A program made the translations under genes and the position numbers. From contig NZ_CAKMNW010000067.1 in the NCBI RefSeq assembly GCF_927904885.1, positions 113,766-177,765 of the forward strand: a stretch of 64,000 bases of DNA, read 5' to 3'. Positions 10,091-18,100 of the stretch are shown piece by piece. Positions within the stretch are counted from its first letter, which is position 1. Each line of letters begins with the position of its first letter. The DNA is from Candidatus Nitrotoga sp. M5. Lineage in GTDB: Bacteria; Pseudomonadota; Gammaproteobacteria; Burkholderiales; Gallionellaceae. Under the pieces are notes generated by a model. That model had not been told where the DNA came from, did no database searches, and saw only the letters and a program-made list of their open reading frames with translations.

Positions 10091-10130
10091 TAATAAAGCC
10101 GCGCAGTAAAATTGCGCGGCTTTATTAATA
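10091..10130. terminator. Bidirectional terminator between phosphatase gene and rne
   Basis: A 15-bp perfect stem (10091-10105 with 10113-10127) around a 7-base loop, with a GC-rich core and A/T-rich outer arms on both sides. It can end transcripts arriving from either strand of the convergent pair. Confidence 0.9.
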
Positions 10131-10168
10131 TTTGTTCTACTCTTGCGTTTGTAATGTTACCAATCCAA

Positions 10169-12631
10169 CTATGAATTCAAAGTTTGTTGAGTTTCGATTT
10201 GTACTAGCGGCTCGTTGTTTTCCACACTGTAAATTTCACGTGGACGTGAGCGGCGACGTGACGCTGGCGGCGTAACTTCAGCTTGGACGGCCGTAGCAGC
10301 TGAAGATCGTTTGACTGCGTCAGTCTCGATCTGCACCAACCCGGTGCCATTGGTTGCAGGGCTGGTCGTTGTAGGGTTGGTCTGAGTTGCTGTAACTGCC
10401 TGCTCAACAGGTAATTGGTGCGGTTCTGTATTTTGAATATTTTGTGATTCAGCAGGTTCGCTGTGAGGAGTGGTGTCAACGGCGTTCATTACAGAATTGG
10501 GCGTGTTTTCAGTTAGGATAGGTTGTTCAGCGGCTAATTGCCCAGCTGCCTGTTGATCACGCCGTTCGCGTTCGCGTTGGCCACCGCGTCGACCGCGTTT
10601 ACGCCCAATGCTTTGATTATTTTCTTCCGCCGACTCAGTCATGGCTGCAACTTTTGTAATGCTTTCCAATACCGCTGTTTCGACTGGTACGCGCGGTGGC
10701 TTAGGCGGGCGTGCAGCGCGCGGTTCCCGTGTTTTGGGTGCCGATTGCACAGTTTTTTCAGTGTGTGGATTAGTTTCTTCACGGTCACGGTCACGGTCAC
10801 GGCGAGGATTGTTGCGCTGACGAGCGCCTTCAGGTCGATTACCATCCGGCCTGCTACCATTTGAGTTGCGGGCTTCTCGTTCACGACGAGGCGGGTTGTT
10901 GGTCCGCGGTTTAGTGATCAGTTTTTCGGGAGGTTTTTCTACTGTACCCAAAGACTTGAGCCAGCCTATCAGCTTAATGAAAATAGAAGGTTGCGTGGCC
11001 CCCTTTACTGCTCGCATTGGGGCTGACTGTGGTGGTGTGACACTTTGAACTGCAGCTTGGGAGCGCTGCGGTTTGGTTTCTCGGGTGGCTTTGGCAATGT
11101 TATGATTTGCTTCCGGTATCGCCACTAATTTGTAACTAGCCTGCAAATTTTCGACCGTCATGTCATCTTGACGCAATCTGGTTACAGTATAGTGCGGGGT
11201 TTCCATATTTGAATTTGGGATCAGCGTAATAACCACCTTTAACCGCGATTCGATTTGATGTATTTCAGCGCGCTTTTCATTCAGTAGAAATGTGGCGACA
11301 TCTAATGGTACTTGCACGTGGACAGCAACACTGTGTTCTTTCATCGCTTCTTCACTAATAATGCGCAGAATGTTTAATGCGGAAGATTCGATGCCGCGGA
11401 TATGGCCGATGCCGTTACAACGGGGACAGGGAGTATGGCTGGTTTCTTCCAGGCTGGGTTGCAGACGTTGACGAGATAATTCCAGCAGGCCGAAGCGCGA
11501 AATTTTTCCAGTCTGAACACGCGCGCGATCATAATGCAAGGCATCGCGCAGACGATTTTCCACTTCCCGTTGGTTGCGGGTACTTTCCATATCGATAAAA
11601 TCGATCACTATCAGACCACCCAAATCACGCAGACGCATCTGCCGTGCAATTTCTTCGGCAGCTTCCAAATTGGTGTTGAGCGCGGTCGATTCTATATCTG
11701 CGCCGCGAGTAGCGCGTGCTGAATTGATATCGATTGCGGTGAGCGCTTCGGTGTGATCAATAACGATGGCCCCACCGGAGGGCAGGTTTACTTGCCGTGC
11801 ATGAGCTGATTCGATCTGATGTTCAACTTGAAAGCGCGAGAATAAAGGTACGTCGTCCTGATACCGTTTGATTACATGGACATTGTTTGGCATGACCGTG
11901 CTCATAAAAGCTCGTGCCTGCTGGTAGATATCGTCCGTATCAATTAGAATTTCACCGATTTCAGGGTGAAAATAGTCGCGTATCGCACGCACCACCAAGC
12001 TACTTTCGAGGTAAATCAACGATGGTGCCTTTTCAGCGTTTGCGGCACTTTCGATGGCATCCCACAACTGTTTGAGGTAGTTAAGATCCCATTGCAGTTC
12101 TTCAAGATTGCGGCCAATTCCAGCAGTGCGCGCAATAATACTTGCACCTTGTGGTATTTCCAATTGCGATAGGACGTCCCGCAGTTCATTGCGTTCTTCA
12201 CCTTCGACACGGCGCGATACACCACCACCGTTTGGATTATTGGGCATAAGCACAATATAGCGGCCAGCCAAGCTAATATAAGTTGTTAGTGCGGCCCCCT
12301 TATTACCGCGCTCGTCTTTTTCCACTTGGATGAGGAGTTCCTGACCTTCGCGCAATGCTTCCTTAATGCTGGGACGACCGCTACCTTGTTGATTCAGGTA
12401 ATTAATGGGGGAAACTTCTTTGAATGGTAGAAAGCCATGGCGGGTACCACCATATTCGACAAAGGCGGCTTCCAGACTGGGTTCAATACGGGTAATGATA
12501 GCCTTGTATATATTACTTTTGCGTTGCTCTTTTCCTGCGGATTCAATGTCGAGGTCGATCAATTTTTGACCGTCAACAATGGCGACACGGAGTTCTTCCG
12601 CTTGTGTCGCATTGAATAACATGCGTTTCAT
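10169..12631 (-). CDS. rne: Ribonuclease E
   Basis: Endoribonuclease that starts mRNA decay and processes rRNA and tRNA precursors; it also scaffolds the degradosome. The start chosen is ATG at 12631 ([17 protein letters not shown]), preceded by GGGAGAAA; an upstream frame adds 12 residues unlike the family. 820 residues. S1 RNA-binding domain at about residues 37-118. The DNase I-like catalytic core has the metal-binding Asp pair in [12 protein letters not shown] and VIDFIDM. The Zn-link CPRCNGIGH follows. The C-terminal half is low-complexity, with Arg-rich ([21 protein letters not shown]) and Pro/Gln-rich tracts that would bind RNA and partners. This tail is shorter than in Escherichia coli. 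Confidence 0.96.
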   Translation of the reverse strand: MKRMLFNATQAEELRVAIVDGQKLIDLDIESAGKEQRKSNIYKAIITRIEPSLEAAFVEYGGTRHGFLPFKEVSPINYLNQQGSGRPSIKEALREGQELLIQVEKDERGNKGAALTTYISLAGRYIVLMPNNPNGGGVSRRVEGEERNELRDVLSQLEIPQGASIIARTAGIGRNLEELQWDLNYLKQLWDAIESAANAEKAPSLIYLESSLVVRAIRDYFHPEIGEILIDTDDIYQQARAFMSTVMPNNVHVIKRYQDDVPLFSRFQVEHQIESAHARQVNLPSGGAIVIDHTEALTAIDINSARATRGADIESTALNTNLEAAEEIARQMRLRDLGGLIVIDFIDMESTRNQREVENRLRDALHYDRARVQTGKISRFGLLELSRQRLQPSLEETSHTPCPRCNGIGHIRGIESSALNILRIISEEAMKEHSVAVHVQVPLDVATFLLNEKRAEIHQIESRLKVVITLIPNSNMETPHYTVTRLRQDDMTVENLQASYKLVAIPEANHNIAKATRETKPQRSQAAVQSVTPPQSAPMRAVKGATQPSIFIKLIGWLKSLGTVEKPPEKLITKPRTNNPPRREREARNSNGSRPDGNRPEGARQRNNPRRDRDRDREETNPHTEKTVQSAPKTREPRAARPPKPPRVPVETAVLESITKVAAMTESAEENNQSIGRKRGRRGGQRERERRDQQAAGQLAAEQPILTENTPNSVMNAVDTTPHSEPAESQNIQNTEPHQLPVEQAVTATQTNPTTTSPATNGTGLVQIETDAVKRSSAATAVQAEVTPPASRRRSRPREIYSVENNEPLVQIETQQTLNS

Positions 12632-13003
12632 TATATTTTCTCCCGCGCTCTGACACGGGCAGAACAAGTCTACACACGGCTAGCCGCGCGCGAGAAAGAG
12701 AATAAGAGCCGTGCAAACAATGCTGATATAGCGATGCCGACGGTTGTTAAAAATATTGTTCTCGTTATTAGCTTGTTAAAAAATTAACAGGTGCCGCCAA
12801 TTTTGTTTTAGAGGCGACACGAAAAAAATCTACAGGTGCTTTGAGCGCGCAAATCAATTACTATCACTGCTTCTTCCGGTGAGTGACATTAACCGGATTA
12901 CGTTGGAACGGGGCGGCGGCATCGTTGCCTGCTCCACACTCACGGGGAATTCGCATCCCGTTTTTCCGTTAGCCAATACGCGTTATCGGGAAGTATAAGC
13001 ATA
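12632..13003. other. Divergent rne-rluC intergenic/5' UTR region
   Basis: 372 bases between the divergent rne and rluC starts. It contains a TGTTAA-AAAA-TTAACA hairpin at about 12773-12788 and a GGGA/TCCC-type stem at 12942-12961 followed by TTTTT on the plus strand. Long rne leaders mediate autoregulation in enterobacteria, so structured leader RNA is plausible here but not shown. Confidence 0.4.
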
Positions 13004-13942
13004 ATGAATAATTTACGCAAAATATCTGTAGCCTATATTAAGATTGACGAAGGCAGCTGCAATCAGCGCATTGATAATTTTCTGTGCAAACACCTTAAGG
13101 GTGTCCCGAAGAGCCATATATATCGTATTCTGCGCAGCGGTGAAGTGCGCGTGGATAAGAAGCGAGTAGATCAAACTTATCGCCTGCAACTGGGAGATCA
13201 TGTACGTATTCCGCCGGTACGAGTAGCGGAAGTAAAAAATCGTGACTATGTCCCAGCACTTGAATTTCCTATCTTATTTGAAGACGATGCACTGTTGGTG
13301 ATCGACAAGCCATCTGGAGTAGCAGTTCATGGAGGTAGTGGGGTTAGTTTCGGCATTATTGAGCAGTTGCGTAGCGCTCGTCCGCAAGCAAAATTTCTGG
13401 AATTAGTCCATCGCTTGGATCGAGACACTTCGGGCGTTTTGCTACTGGCGAAGAAACGCTCTGCCCTGATCCACCTGCACGAGCAAATGCGTGGTGGGAA
13501 AAGCGACAAACGGTATCTGTGTTTAGTATTAGGCAAGTGGCAGAATGTTAAACAGCACGTTAAGTTGCCACTACACAAATTTAACACTCAGAATGGTGAA
13601 AAACGCGTAATGGTGCGTGAAGATGGGCAAGCTTCGCACACTATCTTTACTTTGCAAAAAAATTTACATGAGTTTAGTTTGCTTGAAGCTCAGCTAAAAA
13701 CTGGGCGTACCCATCAAATTCGTGTGCATCTTTCTCATCTGGGCTTTCCCATCGCTGGCGATGATAAATACGGTGATTTCGCGCGAAACAAAGGCTTGAT
13801 TAAGAAGGGCTTAAAACGCATGTTCCTGCATGCGCACAGTATTACATTCGCTCATCCGCTAACGTCTGAGGTTATGAAATTGAGTGCATCCTTGCCGAAT
13901 GAATTGCAAGAATTTGTGGATGAATTAAACGGTAAATATTAG
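13004..13942 (+). CDS. rluC: 23S rRNA pseudouridine synthase RluC
   Basis: Converts uridines 955, 2504 and 2580 (E. coli numbering) of 23S rRNA to pseudouridine. 312 residues, ATG at 13004 preceded by GGGAAG. The N-terminal S4 RNA-binding domain (about residues 18-80) is followed by the catalytic domain with the HRLDRDTSGVLLLAK motif (about 136-150), whose Asp is the nucleophile, and the RTHQIRVH motif (about 236-243). The S4-plus-catalytic layout and the rne neighbour favour RluC over RluD. Confidence 0.93.
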   Translation: MNNLRKISVAYIKIDEGSCNQRIDNFLCKHLKGVPKSHIYRILRSGEVRVDKKRVDQTYRLQLGDHVRIPPVRVAEVKNRDYVPALEFPILFEDDALLVIDKPSGVAVHGGSGVSFGIIEQLRSARPQAKFLELVHRLDRDTSGVLLLAKKRSALIHLHEQMRGGKSDKRYLCLVLGKWQNVKQHVKLPLHKFNTQNGEKRVMVREDGQASHTIFTLQKNLHEFSLLEAQLKTGRTHQIRVHLSHLGFPIAGDDKYGDFARNKGLIKKGLKRMFLHAHSITFAHPLTSEVMKLSASLPNELQEFVDELNGKY

Positions 13943-14018
13943 CAGCTATTTTACATTAATTAATTTTAATATAAATTTGATTATTAATACTATTATGTAA
14001 TTTAATGATACTTTTTTC

Positions 14019-14285
14019 CCTGATTAGTTACATGCCTCAGTCGCCCGAATGACAGCTTCAGGGTATGAGGTGGTAATCACTGCAGCGCGAACGAGTCGTT
14101 TGAGGATAGTGCCATGATCGAAGCGTCGGTTAAAACGGTACTGAACCTCGGCCAGATAACGGTCTGCGTATTTTCGAAAGTCAAAAGCATGGTAGGTTCC
14201 ACTGATAGCTGTTTTCAGGTTGGCCAGCACGGTATTCACCGCGCGAAATGCTGGATGTTGCGCCGCTTCACGACTCGTGCCGCTG
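14019..14285 (-). pseudogene. IS1595 (ISXO2-like) transposase, C-terminal fragment with element end
   Basis: On the minus strand the frame reads EAAQHPAFRAVNTVLANL, then TYHAFDFRKYADRYLAEVQYRFNRRF, and stops with TAA at 14024. This is the C-terminus of an ISXO2-like transposase. The terminal sequence CCTGATTAGTTACATGCC at 14019-14036 also starts the related remnant at 52723, so it is the element's terminal inverted repeat. The N-terminal two-thirds is missing: the frame is cut at 14285, exactly where the IS481-like element begins. Confidence 0.85.
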
Positions 14286-14877
14286 TGTGATTCATAGACA
14301 TCCTTTCAATATAATGGGGGTGTTATGGACAGAGAAATTCAACAGCGACTGCATTGGGTTGAACTGTATTCCCAGTGCAAGGATGCCGGACTGGTGTGCA
14401 GGCGCTGTGGCATCTCACTCCCTACTTTGCGTAAATGGTGGTGCCGATATCAGGAAGCAGGTTTAGCTGGATTACAGAGCCTTAGTCAGCGGCCACATCA
14501 TTTGCCAGCAACTAAGGTTGGGGAAGTAGAGGAGGCACTAATTCTAGATCTCAGAAGATTGAGAAATCTTGGTGCCAGACGAATTCAGAGCGAACTATTA
14601 CGGCAAAACAATTTGTCGTTGGGTTTGGCTACCATCCATAAGATTTTGCAGAGAAACCAAGTTGCGCCGATTGTCATATGCCGCCGAAAAAAAGACTATA
14701 CTCGATACGAAAAGTCTACTCCTGGTGATCGAGTGCAGCTGGACACATGCAAGATTGCTCCGGGCTTAATTCAGTACACATCTGTAGATGATTGCACTAA
14801 ATATAGGGTGTTGCGGCTCTACAATCGCCGTACCGCTTCTAACACACTTGATTTCAAGGATGTCTATGAATCACACA
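14286..14877 (+). mobile_element. IS481-like element, internally deleted (592 bp)
   Basis: Perfect 22-bp terminal inverted repeats at 14286-14307 and 14856-14877 (outer bases TGTGTGATTCATAGACATCC). Complete IS481 elements are about 1 kb, so around 400 bp is missing from the 3' part of the transposase gene. No target-site duplication is evident. It abuts the truncated IS1595-like fragment on its left. Confidence 0.85.
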
Positions 14878-14903
14878 AACAATTTATAATCCGCTCATTC
14901 TAA
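14325..14903 (+). pseudogene. IS481-family transposase, truncated
   Basis: 192 codons from ATG 14325. An N-terminal helix-turn-helix (CRRCGISLPTLRKWWCRYQEAGLAGL) and the LGARRIQSELLR helix are followed by the start of the DDE integrase core. The first Asp is present (GDRVQLDTCKI, ...YTSVDDCTKYRVLRLY). The frame then runs into the right terminal repeat, so the second Asp and the Glu of the catalytic triad are absent. It should be inactive but could be mobilised in trans because both ends are perfect. Confidence 0.85.
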
Positions 14904-15387
14904 AAATAGAGTTACCTGTAAATCAAGCAATTATTGACAAAAATTTAGTTGTATTAATTTGCTTCTGAACCGCTACACAACCGTTTTGTTCCATCGTAAC
15001 GTGCGTCTTAATTCGTTGTGCCAAACTGGGGTTCTCGACAACTCTGTTAAATGTCGCTTTCACGTATGCAAGGCGTATGCACCAAAGTGGATTTCTGAAA
15101 AACCATAAATTGTGACTCACCGCACAGACTCCCTCCATTACATTCGACTATCTTACAATTGTTCTCAGCCTTTTGATTGATAGTGCAAATATTTCTGTTA
15201 ATTTATATTTGTGCTGATAGTCTCCCCTGACAGCAAGAGGTTGAGGGCTTTGATTATCCCCCTTTTCCGCTCTCTTTCCGCCAGACTGAGAGCGATTTTT
15301 TTGGCTCAAACAAAACGCTTGGCTCCCTCACCGTTTAAAATTTCCTGATTAATTATGCGCCTCAGTTGAGAAAATATTTTACTCAGT
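14904..15387. other. Intergenic remnant region
   Basis: No gene is supported. A 71-codon minus-strand frame at 14923-15138 has no recognisable family. The segment lies between insertion-sequence fragments and is probably decayed sequence. Confidence 0.4.
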
Positions 15388-15438
15388 GGCTCATATGGTG
15401 AGCTACTGAGTGGCCAATAACAGGCACATTTACCTAAA
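15388..15438 (+). repeat. IS1595-like 5' flank fragment interrupted by the IS5 element
   Basis: About 50 bases (GGCTCATATGGTGAGCTACTGAG through CATTTACCTAAAG) closely match 52780-52820, the sequence just ahead of the transposase start in the other IS1595-like remnant. The match stops where the IS5-family element begins at 15439, and no continuation is found beyond its other end. Confidence 0.7.
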
Positions 15439-16720
15439 GGGCACCTCGAAAAATCTCTTTTTCATGAAGCTCTTGCGATACAATTCACCTATCTGAACTC
15501 GAGTCCTACCAATGCTGATGAAACGCCGTAGCGCGATCAAGAAAGACCTGTTTGCCGCCGACCAGAGGCGGGAGAAGTTAGACCGTCTGGGCGATCCGCT
15601 CCTGGCATTTGAAGAGCATATCGATTTTATTGCGCTAGCAAAAGAAGTGGATCGGCTAGCGCCTAGGCCGAAGAGCTTGCAAGGTGGTCGTCCACCGTTC
15701 CCTACCGAGACGATGGTGCGCATTCTGTTTCTGAAGCGGTGCAACAACCTCTCGGATGAACAGATGGAGTATCAACTGCTTGATCGGATGAGCTACCAGC
15801 GTTTCTGCGGACTGACTGATTCGGCGAGCATTCCGGATCGCACCACCGTCTGGACTTTCGAAAACAGAATTGGCGAATTGGGTGCCCAGGCTTTATTCGA
15901 TGGTATGGAGCAACAACTGCTCAAGCAAGGTTACATCGCCCGCGGTGGCCAGATCATCGACGCTACCCTGGTTCCGGCTCCGAAGCAGCATTTCACCCGA
16001 GACGACAAGGAACAGCTTAAGGAAGGCGCCATGCCTGTAGACTGGAAGCCGGCTAAGCGCCGCCAGAAAGACCTGGACGCCACTTGGATCAAGAAGCATG
16101 GCAAAAGCCATCATGGCTACAAGCTGTCAGTGAACGTAGACCGACGCTACAAGGTGATCCGCAAGATCGAGACCGACACAGCAAGCACCCATGACAGCCA
16201 ACACTTTGACGCCGTACTGGACTCGGCCAACACCTGCCGGGAAGTCTATGCCGATAAAGGCTATCCGAGTGCTGCGCGGGAAGCGCAGTTGAAAGAGGCG
16301 GGATACCGCAACCACATCCAGCGCAAGGGTGCGCGCAACCATCCCCTTTCGGCTCGGCAGGAAAAGCGGAACAAGCGCATTGCTAAAATACGTGCCCGAG
16401 TCGAGCACATCTTTGCCGGCATTGAACAGATGGGCGGCAAACTGATTCGCACTATCGGTCAGGCACGGGCGAATTTTGCCATGACCATGATGGCGGCCAG
16501 CTACAACCTCAAGCGTCTGGTTTATCTTAAGCGGGCTGGAATTAAGGCCTTCTGACTTTCGCAATAGTCCGAATTGCTTAAAAAAATAGCGATTCCAGGT
16601 AAAGAATGGAGTGGAACTGCGCAAACAATATGCAATCCATCGAAGAACCTGAACCGGGTTTGCTCGCGTTCATAAAGTTTGGGCCGGAAGCTTTGAAAGC
16701 TATGGTTTTTAGAGGTGCCC
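15439..16720 (+). mobile_element. IS5-family insertion sequence, apparently complete (1282 bp)
   Basis: Terminal inverted repeats GGGCACCTCGAAAAATC at the left and GGGCACCTCTAAAAACC (reverse complement of the right end) match at 15 of 17 positions. They enclose a single intact transposase ORF. Size is typical of IS5. A target duplication is not obvious: left flank CTAAA, right flank ATTAT. The ends match those of the three miniature elements in this window, so this element or a relative may have mobilised them. Confidence 0.88.
15512..16555 (+). CDS. IS5-family DDE transposase
   Basis: 347 residues, full length. An N-terminal DUF772-like domain (FPTETMVRILFLKRCNNLSDEQMEYQLLDRMSYQRFCGL) is followed by the DDE core. 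The catalytic residues are seen in IIDATLVPAPKQ (first Asp, about residue 150), REVYADKGYPSAA (second Asp, about 249) and RARVEHIFAGIEQMGG (Glu, about 303). Codon usage is more GC-rich than the flanking fragments. Start ATG is taken at 15512, with a second ATG two codons downstream. Confidence 0.93.
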   Translation: MLMKRRSAIKKDLFAADQRREKLDRLGDPLLAFEEHIDFIALAKEVDRLAPRPKSLQGGRPPFPTETMVRILFLKRCNNLSDEQMEYQLLDRMSYQRFCGLTDSASIPDRTTVWTFENRIGELGAQALFDGMEQQLLKQGYIARGGQIIDATLVPAPKQHFTRDDKEQLKEGAMPVDWKPAKRRQKDLDATWIKKHGKSHHGYKLSVNVDRRYKVIRKIETDTASTHDSQHFDAVLDSANTCREVYADKGYPSAAREAQLKEAGYRNHIQRKGARNHPLSARQEKRNKRIAKIRARVEHIFAGIEQMGGKLIRTIGQARANFAMTMMAASYNLKRLVYLKRAGIKAF

Positions 16721-16728
16721 ATTATATA

Positions 16729-16757
16729 TGGTGGCATAAGCGTAAATTATGCCACCA
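16729..16757. repeat. 10-bp perfect hairpin next to the IS5 element
   Basis: TGGTGGCATA and its exact complement at 16748-16757 flank a 9-base loop, eight bases outside the right end of the IS5 element. There is no T-tract. Hairpins also flank MITE-like copy A, so it may be a target preference; this is inference. Confidence 0.5.
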
Positions 16758-16800
16758 GGTAAAGCAGGCTTGAATGAGATCGTTTGCTACAGTGTGGACG

Positions 16801-16834
16801 TTAAAACCCGCTAAAGCTTTAGCCTATGCGGGTT
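16801..16834 (-). terminator. Terminator of tRNA-Ser
   Basis: On the minus strand AACCCGC pairs with GCGGGTT (16828-16834 with 16805-16811) and is followed by TTTTAA. It lies 36 bases 3' of the tRNA-Ser gene. Confidence 0.75.
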
Positions 16835-16869
16835 AGTGAGATTATTTGCTACTGAATAAAACCGTGTCT

Positions 16870-16957
16870 TGGCGGAAGCTGTGAGATTCGAACTCACGGA
16901 AGGTTTCCCTTCGGCAGTTTTCAAGACTGCTGGTTTAAACCACTCACCCAAGCTTCC
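16870..16957 (-). tRNA. tRNA-Ser(TGA)
   Basis: 88 nt with encoded CCA. The acceptor stem GGAAGCT pairs with AGCTTCC. It has the long variable arm typical of serine tRNAs, and the anticodon loop CTTGAAA gives anticodon TGA. The T-arm reads GAGTTCGAATCTC. The gene is intact although it lies only 150 bases from the IS5 element. Confidence 0.97.
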
Positions 16958-17070
16958 AAATTTGAATACGGATCGTGTAACAGCATAACGAATCAGATCG
17001 TGTAGAAGTTACGTAAATCCAAAGTCCGTATATGATACCCGAAATCACATACTAATTTAAAGTCACTTTT

Positions 17071-17108
17071 AACTATTACGCATTAATTTAACTATTACGC
17101 ATTAATTT
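17071..17108. repeat. Exact tandem duplication of 19 bp
   Basis: AACTATTACGCATTAATTT occurs twice back to back, ending about 73 bases before the BI-1 family start. It probably lies in or just upstream of that gene's promoter. Confidence 0.85.
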
Positions 17109-17181
17109 TATACAATCATTGCAACTTTTCCCTTGCTTCGATACTCTTACGGGTGTTGTTAATAAACCTTATGGAGAAATT

Positions 17182-17868
17182 ATGATGCAATACCAAACCA
17201 TTTCGCAACCAGGCGCGTTAGGGCTGGAACAGAATAAGGTTCTACGCAATACCTACATGATGCTGGCTCTAACAATGGTTCCCACTGTTATAGGTGCATT
17301 GATTGGCCTATCTTCTAACTTTTCGTTCATGGCACAGAGTCCCATCATGGCTCCGTTACTTATGTTCGCAGTGATGATGGGAATGCTATTTGCAGTTTCT
17401 GCGTTGCGGAACAGTGTGTGGGGCATAGCAATGTTGCTTGGCTTCACTTTCGTTGCGGGTATTTTCCTTGGGCCAATTTTGCAACATGCACTTAATCTGA
17501 GCAATGGGGCCCAACTGGTTGGTATGGCTGCTGGCGGAACCGGACTAATTTTCTTTAGCTTGGCGACCATTGCTACTGTCACGAAAAGAGATTTCAGCTT
17601 TATGGGGAAATTTTTGTTCATAGGCTTGATTCTCCTGATAGTTGCTTCACTGGCCAATTTGTTTTTTGCAATTCCTGCTTTATCGCTGACCATCTCAGCT
17701 ATTGCAGTGCTGCTTTTCTCGGCTTACATTCTTTATGACGTCAGCCGAATCATAAATGGCGGTGAGACTAACTATGTAATGGCAACCATGTCGTTGTATT
17801 TGAGTATTTATAATATTTTCATTCACCTGCTTAGTTTGCTGATGGCATTTAGTGGTGATCGTGACTAA
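17182..17868 (+). CDS. Bax inhibitor-1 / YccA family inner-membrane protein
   Basis: 228 residues with seven hydrophobic segments covering nearly the whole protein after an N-terminal stretch of about 30 residues (MMQYQTISQPGALGLEQNKVLRNTYMML). The BI-1 signature ILYDVSRIINGGETNYVMATMSLYLSIYNIFIHLL lies at the C-terminus; its acidic residues belong to the pH-sensing pair of the family. E. coli YccA interacts with the FtsH protease; the role here is inferred only from family. The start is ATG 17182 because GGAGAAA sits 7 bases upstream; the frame extends further up without a ribosome binding site. It is monocistronic, followed by a strong terminator. Confidence 0.92.
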   Translation: MMQYQTISQPGALGLEQNKVLRNTYMMLALTMVPTVIGALIGLSSNFSFMAQSPIMAPLLMFAVMMGMLFAVSALRNSVWGIAMLLGFTFVAGIFLGPILQHALNLSNGAQLVGMAAGGTGLIFFSLATIATVTKRDFSFMGKFLFIGLILLIVASLANLFFAIPALSLTISAIAVLLFSAYILYDVSRIINGGETNYVMATMSLYLSIYNIFIHLLSLLMAFSGDRD

Positions 17869-17890
17869 TTCCGAAAGAGCTTAACTTTCG

Positions 17891-17914
17891 AAGGCGGCGA
17901 AAGCCGCCTTTTTT
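17891..17914 (+). terminator. Terminator after BI-1 family gene
   Basis: AAGGCGGC pairs with GCCGCCTT around a GAAA loop and is followed by a T-run, 22 bases after the stop codon. Confidence 0.93.
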
Positions 17915-18100
17915 AGGCTGTGTCACAACTTTATGTTGAAACTGGTAATTCTTCTGAAGTCTTGATAAAACAAGCTGTTGGCGTGTTTAAGGCTGCAACG
18001 CTGAAATTCAGTATTGTTCTGCCAGAAGCAGAGAGGATAATGGGACACTTATAGCCACGGGTACTTTAAGGTATCGACTGATGTTACGGTCGGGTAGGGT

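Noticed and set aside
10765..10805. Short tandem CACGGT repeats suggesting a satellite or array
   Set aside because: They encode the Arg-Asp (DRDRDR) tract of RNase E and are explained by the protein.
16127..16624. 165-codon minus-strand frame
   Set aside because: Antisense shadow of the IS5 transposase gene.
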